A stretch of DNA of 64,000 nucleotides from Allantophomopsis cytisporea (Eukaryota; Ascomycota; Leotiomycetes; Phacidiales; Phacidiaceae). The stretch covers positions 248,001 through 312,000 of the forward strand of contig CP103035.1 of NCBI GenBank assembly GCA_024752435.1, given 5' to 3'. The notes beneath the pieces were generated by a model. The model was not told the DNA's origin, did no database searches, and was given only the letters and a program-made list of their open reading frames with translations. Below are positions 10,374 to 22,139 of this stretch, piece after piece; within the stretch, counting starts at the first letter, position 1, and every line of letters starts with the position of its first letter. The translations under genes were made by a program, and so were the position numbers.

Positions 10374-13300
10374 ATGATTTCATTTTCTTCGCCGTCATTA
10401 CCTCCTACTTCAGATCCTATTCCAAGCGACGTTTGGCAAGTAGAGCAACAGAATACACTTACGCTACCCTCGAGTACTTATTCGGACGATCTCGAGGCAT
10501 TGCAACAGACTCAGAAGGACGCGATCAGCAAGAATAAAAAGGAAGGCCGTGTTATCCAACATAGAGCTTGGAAAGTTGCAGAGATCTTTCATAGTGAGGG
10601 AGATTATCTTTATGGTATATACAGATCTCAATATTCAAAATGACTAAAATTAATTGGATAATAGAAACTCCTGTTCGAAAGCAGATACCCAAAGATATCG
10701 ACTTGACATTACCCTCCTCTCCACCAGGACCGAATATGCCGATTCCGTCGTCCCCGCTCGCATATCCACCAAGTTCATCTCCGCCCTCCTCTAAATCTAG
10801 AGCGAAACGACCGATTAAGATAAAAAAGGCGAAGACTGTGGGAGGTTTTCTTCAAGATGATAGCTCAGATGATGAGGACGCTCTAGAGGCTATAATTGAG
10901 GAGAGTGAAAAGATAGCGCATGGTGTGCCCCTTCCGAAATTCTTACATCGTACCGATTCAGATAAGGAAAACGAGCTCTCGAAGGAAGTGAAACGCAACC
11001 CAAGGACTATTGGAGGATTCCTCGATGATGAAGATGGTGACGATGAAATTTCAATATCGCGACTCCCAGATCATCCAGCACCTTCAACCCAAACCTACAA
11101 GCCGCGTAATATCGAATCACTCGCGACACTTTCCGATCTCTCGTTCTTGGAGAGCTTAAAGACGAACAATGTCGCTGGGAAAAGGGCTAAAACATGTTCT
11201 GGGAAGAGTTTCGCAATAAAGCCAAGGGCGAAGGCTGCACCGGTTCCATACGAGCAACTTGTGGCTGCGAGATCTACTACAAAAGCTGGAAGAGCAACGA
11301 AGAGCTATTATGGCATTGATATTCATCAACTAATCAAGGACGTTACTCAGGAAACTAAACAGGAGAAAGATAGGAAGACAAATCAAGAGCCTCATGCGCC
11401 ATTGCCAACCATTGAGAAGGATTCTTCTCGGAAGAGGGGCAGGACTTTGATGTGGACAGAAAAATATCGAGCGCGAAAATTTACGGATCTGGTAGGCGAT
11501 GATCGAACACACCGTCAAGTACTACGTTGGCTCAAGAACTGGGATCCCATTGTGTTTCCAAATTCCGAAAAGGGAGGACAATTCAAAAAATGGCAAGCAA
11601 AGAAGGATGGTGGAGAGGAGAAGCCTCATCGCAAGATCCTACTCTTGACTGGACCACCTGGACTTGGAAAGACAACTTTAGCACATGTCTGTGCTAGACA
11701 GGCGGGTTACGATGTTATGGAAATTAATGCAAGTGACGAGAGAAGTAGGGATGTTGTGAAAGGTCGGATTCGAGATTCTGTTGGAACGGAGAGTGTTAAG
11801 AACGTTGGGGCATCTACCAAGGGTGGTAAGATACAAGGTGCAGCACGACCCGTGTGCGTTGTGGTCGATGAAGTCGATGGTGTTGTTGGCGGTTCTGGCG
11901 GCGCGGGCGAGGGTGGTTTCATCAAGGCTCTTATTGATCTAGTTCTCCTTGACCAGAAGAATACAGCTGCTATCGGATTGGGAAATAACGCGCCAACTAA
12001 TCTGCGCAAAAAGAAAAAGGGAGATAGCTTCCGGCTCCTTCGACCCTTAATTCTGATCTGTAACGATGTGTACCATCCCTCTCTTCGGCAGTTACGACAG
12101 TCAACATACGCTGAGATCATCCACATCCGCAAACCACCATTGGAAGCAGTCATCACACGTGTAAAATCGGTCTTCGCCAAAGAGGGTGTACCATGCGATA
12201 CAGACGGTGTACGCTGTCTTTGTGAAGCAACATGGGGTATTAGCAATGCTCGTGAGGCAAGCACGCAATCAAGTGGTACTGGGGAAGGTGATTTGCGTGG
12301 TATCATGGTAGTTGGAGAATGGGCTGCTGGTAAAATCAAGGCTTCAGCAGGATCTCAGCGACTAAGTAAGAAATGGGTTGAGGAGAACATGATGGCAGAT
12401 CTTTCTCACGGAGGAGGTGGCTCTCGCGGACTTGGCCGTGGTGGACCGAAAGAAATTGTTCAGAGAGTTTTCCTTGAAGGGGCTGGTTTTCCAAAACCTC
12501 CGTTGCCCGTCAAGATTTCTAAAGACAATAACCTCATGCCAAAGACAAAGCTTGGAGTTCTAGAGCTTACTCGGCGACATGCTATGGATCGTCTTCGAGA
12601 AATGGTTGATACCAGTGGTGACACAGATCGCATTGTCACCGACCTCTTCTCTACATATCCAGAACAGCCTTTCCAAGATGACACTTTCTTGAGCAAACCC
12701 AATGCTGGGTATGAATGGCTACATTTCCACGATTCATGTTCATCTCGCGTCTTCACTGGACAGGATTGGGAACTGGCGCCATATTTATCCTTACCTATTC
12801 TAGCATATCATCATCTCTTCTCTTCACCCAAAAGACACTTCCAACTCAATGACGGTCTGGGTAAGAAATGGGCCGAAGATGCAGAAGAGGAGACACCGAC
12901 ACCATTCAGTGGTCCACGAGCATCATTCGAAGCGCACGAAACAGAGAAGCTCAACAGAGAAACACTTACCGAAATACAATCCTCTCTAAATCCCATTCTT
13001 CTTCGGTCCTTTAGAAGTCCAGAGGATATAGCAGTGGATCTAGTACCCTACCTAAACAGGATGATGGCACCTGAGATCAAGCCTGTAGTAGTAGGCGGCA
13101 GCGGCGATCAGAAAGGCATAGCTAGTGTACGCAAGGAGAGCGAAAGGGACATGGTACGACGAGCAGTGGAAGTCATGAGCGGAGTTGGCATAACTTTCGA
13201 GCGTGGCAAGCTGGAGACCAGCGATTTCAATGCTCGCAATACCCAACAATGGGTCTACAGAATGGAACCGTAAGTTTTCCTTCATATCCCTTTTCGTTAT

Positions 13301-13774
13301 CATAGTACTAATTTTCCCAGACCAATTGATACACTTGCCACATTCGAGACCTCCACCTCCCTTCAATCCCTCGCTCAAGTCCCCGTTCGCTACGCTATAC
13401 GCCAGGTACTTGATCAAGAATATCAGAAACATATTCTGGTACGTGAGAATGCGGCACGGCAGAGCCGTTTCACGGCCGGTAATCTGAACGGAGAGACGAT
13501 TGAATTCGATCTTGCGGCACGCCAGAAGCTGCCTGGTGTAAGGACGGGTGTTAATGTTGACGAGAAGCCGGGTAATGGTGTCAAGAGGGATTTCTTTGGA
13601 AGAGTTCTAGCTGAAGATGGGGATAACAAGGGAGAGGGTGAGGACCTGAACGAGACGAGGAAGAAGAGGAAGGTTATCCCTGAGGAGAATAAGGTGTGGG
13701 TTTCGTTTCACGAGGGCTTTTCGAATGCTGTTAGAAAACCACTTACATTGGCGGAATTGATGAGTGGGCTGTGA
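10374..13774 (+). CDS. ctf18: Ctf18, large subunit of the alternative RFC clamp loader
   Basis: Three exons (10374-10614, 10665-13269, 13321-13774; introns of 50 and 51 nt) encode 1099 residues. The acidic N-terminus has two copies of a T(V/I)GGFLxDD motif. WTEKYRARKFTDLVGDD marks the RFC-type box. Walker A is GPPGLGKTTLAH near residue 409, the DEVDG Walker B is near residue 480, and NASDERS is the clamp-loader motif between them. A long C-terminal region typical of Ctf18 follows. Ctf18-Dcc1-Ctf8 with Rfc2-5 loads PCNA and supports sister-chromatid cohesion and the S-phase checkpoint. The start at 10374 was chosen because the S-phase boxes lie just upstream; an upstream in-frame ATG at 10248 would place them inside the gene. 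Distinguished from Rfc1 by lack of a BRCT domain and from Elg1 by sequence around the AAA core. Confidence 0.93.
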
Positions 13775-13964
13775 GTTAGAATAGTATTGGGTAGATGGTT
13801 ATGAATGATGATTGTAAACTGCTATTTGTTATGGTATTGGTGTATTTCAATATCTCAATATCAGGCTGTCTCATCACCGGTGCTGATGCTCCTATCTATT
13901 GCGTAGATATATCATGATATCCATGTGAGAATGGAAACTCCTGAAGAATACTCAGCCTCTCGTG

Positions 13965-14300
13965 TCCACAATTGCCGGCAGTATAAACTATGGATATTCA
14001 TGTGGTCATAATCATTAGTACTGAAACGGAAAAAATGAAGCGATAAGACTTTACGTACTTGAACCCCTTATACAGTAGAGTAGGATTGCATTATGAAACG
14101 ATAAACTATGGATTGGTTATAGACCGTCACTTGAAGAGGAAAGAATGAAGCGATAAGACTTTGCGTACTTGCATACCTTGTACAGTAGGATTACATTATG
14201 AGACGGTACACCGTGATATTTCATGTAGTCAGAGTCGTTTACTTGAAAAGGAAAGGATGAAGCGATATCAGACATTACATACTCGAACATCTTACAGCAC
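13965..14300. repeat. Degenerate 110-112-bp tandem repeat, three copies
   Basis: The core GAAGCGATA(A)GAC recurs at 14037, 14147 and 14259, spacing 110 and 112 bp. The flanks are also shared: a block ending GAAA(C/A)GGAAA before the core, then TTACGTACTTG..CAGTAG.ATTACATTATGA after it. The copies have drifted by substitutions and small indels. The array begins about 190 bp after the CTF18 stop codon. Confidence 0.85.
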
Positions 14301-15552
14301 GATTATAACAAAAACGACCATCTCATGCACACCAATCCCCCCAGAGGTACGTCAACAAATGAGTTCTTCAGACGAAGTGACTATCACAAGCACCTGAAAC
14401 TCAATCCCCTCATATCTGACATCATCGTCGACATTCTCATACCGTCATCGCCAGTATCATCATCATCATCGTCACCACTAGTCAGCACATGCACAAGCAC
14501 ACATCCCAGCCCAAATCTCTGCTTATATCTCAGGGCGATCACCATCTGGTACTACGTATCCATCCCTTCCGCAATCCCACAATATCTCCGGCATCGCCGT
14601 CATCACATGTATTGTACCGCGTACTCGTCTTAGGTACCGGTGTGACTTGAGGCAACGTGCAGTATTACAGTACGTACATATCCGGTTCTGCTATGGGGCT
14701 GAAAATGAGGACAGAATGGATGGATGGATGGGAGATGCAGTTGTAGTTGGCTGCGCATAGGAGGTTCTGGAATGGAGCGGGGGATGGCTGAGGACTCGAA
14801 TGTATTTGCTTGGATTTTTCTGTCAGCCTTCATTCGCATCGCTGGGGTTGAATTCCTTCATGCAGTGTCTGCGACGGCTGGAGCAGCTGTAAGGCATCGA
14901 ATCAACGAGTATGGCGGATATGCCGTCATCTATGTCATCTCATCTCCTTGTTCAATGTGTCTCCTTCGCTCTACCTACCTTTGCTACAATCTACTCATAC
15001 TCTCCTCAATCTACGAATCTACGAATCTACAATACTACGAATCATAATCATACAGCATCTATCCCTCACCAGTATATTCTAGAACCCGCGCAAAATCGCC
15101 TCAATCATCAATCATCCATCATCAATCATCCACGCTCACGAAATGTAGAACATCGCCTCCCATGGTGGATCCCAGCTAATTCAGACCGAACACCCACCCA
15201 CCGCGTCGAGTAGGTCCACGCTCGTCAGACTCGACGATCTCTCACTCGAACTGTGAATCCCTCTCCACCGCAAATCATGTCGACCCTATGTAGACCCTTT
15301 GTAGATCCCTCCATGAAGTGGTGAACCGCACCGAAACTCAATTCACGATTTTCAATGTTCATGACAGTGTAGTCACGGAACTGAGATCCCATTAATCACG
15401 CTCAGCTCTACATCACATCAAATCACATCAGACAATTCGAGTCTCGTTCAGCTCAGTCGTGCATTTCAATAAGCGCGCATTCCCCGCTGAAGCACAATAC
15501 AGTAGAGTAGTGCATACGAAGTACACTGGATTCTCACTCATCGTCGTTTTCG

Positions 15553-15616
15553 TATTCCAATTCCAATTCCAATTCCAGCTCCAATTCAAGTCCAATTCAA
15601 TTCCAATTCCAATTCT
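15553..15616. repeat. Interrupted (TTCCAA)n array
   Basis: Hexamers TTCCAA, with CAAGTCCAA and CAGCTC variants, run for about 64 bp. No coding frame is supported across it. Confidence 0.8.
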
Positions 15617-16474
15617 CCCACAATCTACACAATACAACCAACAACCTCACCAAAGGATTCAAGCACAAGCAAGAGCACAAGCACAAGCACCAGCACCAGT
15701 AAAAGCATAAGCCCAGTGGCGAAACCCCCTGCCACTAACTAACTACATACCATACCACTCACTACCACAGTGCCACCAACTCGCATCGACACCTCGCATG
15801 TCCCCTCGCATCGACACCTCACCTCGCAACGAACACAACGCATGCGGGGAACGAGGACACACTCTATTCCATGGACATTCCATGACGCCACGCACGCGTA
15901 CATGGTCGGTTTCATTACTCGATACTCGATACTCGATACTCGGTGCGATATGGTCGGTGAAGAGGATCAGAAGGGAGTGCAGTCGGGCATTGATTCGTGC
16001 AAGGTTATATTTATTCGGGATTGGGATTGTGGACTTGTGCATTAATTCGTGTTTACCGTGTATTTGTGGTGAGTATGGTGGATTGTGCGTTATTGTGTGA
16101 TTGTTGCATTGTGTACACCGTAAGCGCAGAGAGCGATAAGCGAGGTCCGAGGGGATTGGGTTGGTTTGGGGAGTTGACGGGATTTGATGGGTTGACAACG
16201 TAGTGTACCGCGTACAACATGGATACATACAGGTCCGATCCGGGATACGTTACCGGTATAGACAGGACTATGTACTTATGATGGACTCGTATGTATTCTC
16301 CCGTGACCGTTCAACTGAGGCGCATGTCGTTCGGGTCGAGTCGAGACGAGATGAGTCGAGAAGTGAAGGAAGTGGAGCATGAGAGAGTCTCTTCGGATGC
16401 AAAGATGTAAAAATGGCCTTATGCAAAGACCAAATTGTTGGGAAAGAGTGGCGAATTTGACATGGACATGGTTT

Positions 16475-16504
16475 GTGCTGGTGCTGGTGCTGGTGCTGGT
16501 GCTG
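16475..16504. repeat. (GTGCTG)5 microsatellite
   Basis: Five perfect hexamers followed by GTGGTTGG. Confidence 0.9.
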
Positions 16505-17614
16505 GTGGTTGGTGGAGTGAGGCTTTGCATTGTTGTACGGGTTGGCGGGTAGGTATGTATGGGGTGGGGTGGGGCACGTGATGGGAGTGGAGATGTGTTG
16601 GGGTGATGGAGGGGCATGGGCGGTTATGGATTGCATTTGGTGCATAGGGCTGCGTTTGAGGTGAGGAGAGGTGAGGAGAGCTGAGGCGAGGTGAGGCGAT
16701 GTGATGTCTGTTGGTATGTATGCCTGATTCGTAGGTGAGTAGGTGAGGTTATTCATACGGTAGATTGATGGTAGGTAGGGTAAAGATGTTGTTCCACCTA
16801 TTACTTGCTGTATTCGACGCAGTCCTATGTGCATACCTCGATTATCAACATACAAGTGAGCACTCCGTGTAGAAGATTTAAACAGGCATATTATTATTGA
16901 GGGGACTGAAACCTATGAGACATGGTAGGTACTCTGACTCCGTAATCTATTCATACCTTTCTTTACCTCTACACAGTACGTGCCCGACACTTACACGATA
17001 CCTCAATTCAACAATACTCCACAATAACATTCCCAAAGCGTCCATTACCTCTGCAGACATCGACCTTCCCACGTACCCAGATTCGCAACTCATCTCCTCC
17101 ATCACAGCAAAAGGAAATGAAAATGTCTAAGTGGAAATGCCTAAGGCCCCGATCCCGAATCCATTCAACATCGCATTCAGGGTCCAAGCAAACTAAACCT
17201 AATCCCATTGGCGGAAACTTACTTTTGCCCTATTCCATCTCACAGTCCAGTCACATCAACTCGCCTCAGCCAATCAGAAAAGGAATAAAACCTGAAACTC
17301 AGCCTGGCGGGTACAGAATAAGAGCCCAGAAGCAGATGTAGGAGTACTATGCATGGACTACGTAGAAGCGACCTTCCCCCGACGTTGAATTAGTAGGGAT
17401 TGGGTAATGTAGTATGTACTACTACTACGTATGTACACAGTATGCAAGTACGGTCGGTAAGGTAGTATTCGATGCTGACAGGCACATCCAAAATTCCTGG
17501 ATCGACGCGATAGGCGACAGGCGACGGGGGACCGGGGACGGGCGAGTAGAGTATGGAAGGGGTTAATATTTCGATGTTCGCGATTTAGTCACCGGAAGTG
17601 GTGATGAGTGAGGA

Positions 17615-17662
17615 ATGAGGATGAGGATGGTGATGAGGATGATGATGAGGATGATGATGAGA
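17615..17662. repeat. GAT/GAG-rich imperfect array
   Basis: GATGAGGATGATGAT-type repetition over about 48 bp; non-coding context. Confidence 0.7.
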
Positions 17663-18710
17663 GGTCGGTAACGATTGAGGAAACATGCGATGCACAGCTC
17701 ATTAACCGCACGACATTGACATGTTGAACATTCGACTATGATGATGACAGCTGGAGTCGAGCTGGATGGGCTGGCTAGGCATATGTGGGATGGATGGATG
17801 GATGGATGCGTGGATCGTGAATCCGTGGGGATTCGATGCGTAGAGCGTGGTGGAATTCAACAGTTCGCCATGAGTTTGACTGGGCTGAGATTCCATACTC
17901 AGGAAAGGCACCGTACACTACCGACCTACACTACACGATCACGTGTGACCGTGTATCAAGCCATGATATGTGGCCATATCCGCCGGATTCATAGACGCTC
18001 GAACGTGCCAGGTGTCCAAATCATACAATCCAAGTCGAGTAGAGTACAGGTACAAGTTCACGGTTCAAATCCAAGTTCACATTCAAAGTCATGAGAATCC
18101 CAGTACTACGCAGGTGTGCATAGTAAAGATACACTAGATCCGCTCCCCCAGTTCATACCTTAAGCTTCCGGGCAGCCAGCCACACTTCCTATCCGAGTCT
18201 AGTGGGACCCCCCTTCTTCCCAACAACTTTTTGGTCGACGCGGATCTTTACCCTACCAGTGGCCTACTCAAGTGTATTTTACTTGTGCGTAGCCAAAGTA
18301 CATCCGCCATAAATTCACTGTGCGGTAGTGTGTACCTAGGTAGTTATGTACCTGGATGGGATGGGGCGAGGGTTGTTGCGTGCACTTGCTTTGTTCTACT
18401 GCGCTTTGAGGAGTGTGGATAACGTGGGAGGGTCTTCGGCTTGGTTGGTGTTTTTTTTCTTTTTTTCTTTCTTCTTCTTCTTTTCTGGTCTGAGGATTTG
18501 GATTGGAGATTGGAGAGAGCTTTGGACCGAGGTTCTTTTTTCCTTTGCATTTGGATCTATCTGGATCTGAGCTCTGTTGGTGAATATGCTGCGTTTGGGT
18601 GGGGGGGTCACAACACGGATACGATACCAACACTAACCCTCAATTCGAGATGGACATGTTGAGTATCATATGAAAGATTGTGCGTGTTGGATGAATGCGT
18701 TGGTGCATTG

Positions 18711-18732
18711 TATCATATCATATCATATCATG
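18711..18732. repeat. (TATCA)n microsatellite
   Basis: Four perfect pentamers followed by TG. Confidence 0.85.
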
Positions 18733-19473
18733 CATCCACTGTACCTCGGAATGTCCATTATCTGTATCAGTATCACTGGTCAGGCTCTTCATCTGACTTG
18801 TGATGATGCCAGGAACAGGACAAGTCCTTGAACATCCACCTGGTCAGAGTCCCTGAAGGAGATGAGCTCACTGTCATGTTTGGTGTTTGATGTCTGATGA
18901 TGGTGCTGACCGTAACGTCGTAACGATGATGCTGATGCTGTACAACATCACCCGCTGCCACATAGATGCAAGATAGAGGTGTCCATCCACACCCCCCCAG
19001 ACGAAGTCTCCATGAGAATCCATCCATCAAATTCCATCAATCCAATCATGCACATCCGCCACCTCACCCACTTGCACCTCGACAAAACTGGTGCCTGAAA
19101 CCAAACAAACCAAACCAAAAAGAACGTGATATATTCCCAACCCAATCTTGAATAAATCTCTTACATCTCTTACATCTCTTACATCTCGAATCTCCATTTG
19201 GAAGTTCGGGCAGATGGGATGGGAATATTTTATGGATCCCACCCTCCCCCCGTTCGCTTCTGCTCTGCTCTGGGATGAGAGCTGTTGTGGATATTCCTTC
19301 CCAGCCGATCTAAATCTCAGCCTAAGGAAAGCCAAGGTCGTTTGCGTGGTCGTAGTGAGTGGTGGTTAAATACACTTTTCCCAGCAGATTTTTTGGTGGC
19401 CAATACGGGACGAGGCATTTCGTGATGGAGACAGGGTCGATTGAGGAGGTGATAATGGTGATACAGTAGTCAG

Positions 19474-19505
19474 GGTGATGGTGATGGTGATGGTGATGGT
19501 GATGG
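19474..19505. repeat. (GGTGAT)5 microsatellite
   Basis: Five tandem hexamers in a spacer with no supported gene. Confidence 0.85.
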
Positions 19506-20460
19506 AAAGTGTATTGGAGAATTTGATGACGATTCGATTTGATTGAATGAATTCTTATTCTCTTCGAGAGATACTTGCGAATGTCTTGTACGTAGTGTAG
19601 TGGCTGGCTGGCTGAGCTTGGTATGAATATGGCATTGTTGAGTGTAGATTATTTCTGACCGTGGAATTTCCGTGCTTCATCAATCTGTTTCAGAGTGAAT
19701 TCCGAATGAATTCAAAGGATACTCGAAGTATAACCAAAGTATATCCAAAGCATATTCAAAGCATGATTGATACAACGTAGATGTCTCTGGTCAATCTAAT
19801 GCATAGAATATGATACGGCTGCTTCGAGAATTCACCATTCACCATTTACCAAGTACACGCCACATTCTATCTTATCATCCATGACCTTAGGCGGTGATGT
19901 TTTCCAAAAGTCCCCTTCATTCCTCATTTCTTTTACACTGTGCAACAATCATTATCTGTCTCCTGCGTATGTATCGTATCGTTTATCGTTCGTTCCATCA
20001 ATCATCCTATTCCAACAACGCCCACTGGTCTAATCATCCACGCATCTTCTTCTTTTGTTTTATCTAGTAAGAAACTCGGAATGATTGAATATTCAACATC
20101 CTTACCACTACAGTCGAGTGAGACGTACATTGTACAGTATGTGAGAATAAACTCCGATCTTTCCAACTTGGCACAACAAACCCGGTCGATGTGAGAGTTT
20201 TCTCGCTTTTTTGTTGGTTGATAGTCCTTACTCCATACATAAAATCATCCAACAAGCTAAGCTCGACTTCCGTCCCGGATACTTCTCTTACACTCACACC
20301 ATTCAATTTCCCTCATCTCACACCCCCCATATAGACTTGTGCCACAAATTCGAATACTTACGACACTCCACACGCAACAACTGGCGCACATAACTTCTTA
20401 GCCTCTTAGCCTCTTAGCCTCTCACAACAAATCCGACAAGGTCCAACATAATACAGACAC

Positions 20461-20482
20461 AGAGAGAGAGAGAGAGAGAGAG
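20461..20482. repeat. (AG)11 tract in the OLE1 upstream region
   Basis: A perfect dinucleotide run lies about 240 bp before the OLE1 start. A 10-bp repeat of CTTAGCCTCT type precedes it at about 20396-20424. GA tracts near promoters are often nucleosome-poor; that role is inferred here. Confidence 0.85.
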
Positions 20483-20629
20483 TATCGCATTAGCTACCAC
20501 CTTGGTCCATCAGAGACCCAGACGGAAACAAGGCCCCACGGAAACTCAAGACCGGGCTTGCATGGGACTTTTTTTTTACCCGACCCCACCGTAAAGCTAG
20601 CCACACCATCAAAGCTCAGCAACATCTCG

Positions 20630-20700
20630 TTTATAAGACCTTGATTGTCTCCCATCACCCATTTCTTCTCTTCTCCTCCTCCTCCTCACGCCCCTCCACT
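20630..20700 (+). promoter_or_regulatory. OLE1 core promoter: TATA-like box and CT tract
   Basis: TTTATAAG at 20630-20637 is followed by a CT-rich tract (about 20663-20700), then CACCAAGATGG at the start codon. A TATA-like box followed by a pyrimidine tract is a common layout for highly expressed fungal genes. Assigned by pattern only. Confidence 0.5.
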
Positions 20701-20723
20701 CTTTACCATCATACCTCACCAAG

Positions 20724-22139
20724 ATGGCTACTCCACCACAATACGCTTCGGCACCTCCGTCGAGCATGGCCTCTACGACAGAGCCAAATCGTAACAAGAA
20801 GTACGATCCAAAGAAGCCTCACATCACCGAAGAACCTATCACCAAGGCAAACTGGTACAAGCACGTCAACTGGTTGAACATCACCCTCATTGTTGGTGTC
20901 CCAGTTTACGGTCTTGTCCAGGCTTACTGGACTCCTCTTCAGTGGAAGACTGCTGTCTGGGCAGTTGCCTACTACTTCATGACCGGTCTCGGTATCACAG
21001 CTGGTTATCATAGATTATGGGCTCACAGCTCCTACTCCGCTACGACTCCGCTCAAGATTTTCCTCGCTGCCGTTGGAGGTGGTGCGGTTGAAGGTTCCAT
21101 CAGATGGTGGTCCAGAGATCACCGCGCTCATCACCGCTACACCGACACCGACAAGGACCCATACTCTGTCCGCAAGGGTCTTCTCTACTCTCACTTTGGC
21201 TGGATGATCATGAAGCAGAACCCAAAGAGAATTGGCCGTACCGACATCTCCGACCTCAACGATGACCCAGTTGTCGTCTGGCAACATCGCAACTACATCA
21301 AGACCGTCATCTTCATGGGCATGATTTTCCCATGTCTCGTCACTGGTCTTGGTTGGGGAGATTGGTTCGGTGGTTTCATCTACGCTGGTATCCTCCGTAT
21401 CTTCTTCGTCCAGCAGGCCACTTTCTGTGTCAACTCTCTCGCCCACTGGCTCGGAGACCAGCCATTCGACGACCGCAACTCTCCTCGTGACCACGTCATC
21501 ACCGCCCTCGTCACCCTCGGAGAAGGTTACCACAACTTCCACCACGAGTTCCCATCCGACTACCGCAACGCTATCGAGTGGCACCAGTACGACCCAACCA
21601 AGTGGTCCATCTGGATCTGGAAGCAGCTCGGCCTCGCCTACGACCTCAAGCAATTCAAGCAGAATGAGATCGAGAAGGGCCGTCTCCAACAACTCCAGAA
21701 GAAGCTCGACCAGAAGCGCCAGACCCTTGACTGGGGTATTCCACTCGAGCAGCTCCCAATCATCGACTGGGATGACTATGTCTCCGAAGCCAAGAACGGT
21801 CGTGCCCTCATCGCCGTCGCAGGAGTTATTCACGATGTCACCGACTTCATCAAGGAGCACCCAGGAGGCAAGGCCATGATCTCCTCCGGCATCGGCAAGG
21901 ACTCCACCGCCATCTTCAACGGTGGTGTCTACAACCACTCCAACGCCGCCCATAACCTCCTCTCCACCATGCGCGTCGGCGTCCTTCGCGGCGGCTGCGA
22001 AGTTGAGATCTGGAAGCGTGCTCAGCGCGAGAACAAGGATATTTCTTTCGTCAGTGACTCGGCTGGCAAGAAGATTATTCGTGCTGGTTCTCAGGTTACG
22101 CGTATCGCTGAGCCCGTCGAGGCTGCTGGTACGGCGTGA
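20724..22139 (+). CDS. ole1: Stearoyl/acyl-CoA delta-9 desaturase with fused cytochrome b5
   Basis: An intronless 471-residue frame. Three His boxes bind the di-iron centre: HRLWAH at residue 96, HRAHH at 133 and HNFHH at 270. Hydrophobic segments around residues 50-120 and 190-240 anchor it in the ER membrane. The C-terminal domain from about residue 345 is cytochrome b5, with heme ligand His in HPGG (residue 379) and a second His near 405-410. This fusion is typical of fungal OLE1, which introduces the delta-9 double bond into palmitoyl- and stearoyl-CoA using its own b5 as electron donor. The length fits the family (about 450-510). Codon use is strongly C-ending (ATC, CTC, GTC), unlike its neighbours, which points to high expression. 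The start is fixed by an AAG-ATGG context. Confidence 0.98.
   Translation: MATPPQYASAPPSSMASTTEPNRNKKYDPKKPHITEEPITKANWYKHVNWLNITLIVGVPVYGLVQAYWTPLQWKTAVWAVAYYFMTGLGITAGYHRLWAHSSYSATTPLKIFLAAVGGGAVEGSIRWWSRDHRAHHRYTDTDKDPYSVRKGLLYSHFGWMIMKQNPKRIGRTDISDLNDDPVVVWQHRNYIKTVIFMGMIFPCLVTGLGWGDWFGGFIYAGILRIFFVQQATFCVNSLAHWLGDQPFDDRNSPRDHVITALVTLGEGYHNFHHEFPSDYRNAIEWHQYDPTKWSIWIWKQLGLAYDLKQFKQNEIEKGRLQQLQKKLDQKRQTLDWGIPLEQLPIIDWDDYVSEAKNGRALIAVAGVIHDVTDFIKEHPGGKAMISSGIGKDSTAIFNGGVYNHSNAAHNLLSTMRVGVLRGGCEVEIWKRAQRENKDISFVSDSAGKKIIRAGSQVTRIAEPVEAAGTA

Larger units (their letters stand above)
13775..20723. other. 6.9-kb gene-poor spacer upstream of OLE1
   Basis: No frame here looks like a conserved protein. 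The sequence is patchy low complexity: a 110-bp minisatellite, several microsatellites, a polypyrimidine/polypurine patch near 18450-18490, and the OLE1 promoter at the right end. An unannotated long non-coding transcript is possible but nothing in the sequence proves it. Confidence 0.6.

Noticed and set aside
11707..12339. 210-codon minus-strand frame inside CTF18
   Set aside because: Antisense shadow of conserved clamp-loader sequence.
18060..18072. GGTTCAAATCC resembling a tRNA B box
   Set aside because: No matching A box, acceptor stem or cloverleaf could be built around it; the area is low complexity.
21015..21953. 312-codon minus-strand frame opposite OLE1
   Set aside because: It is a shadow of the strongly codon-biased OLE1 gene; C/G-ending codons remove stops on the opposite strand.
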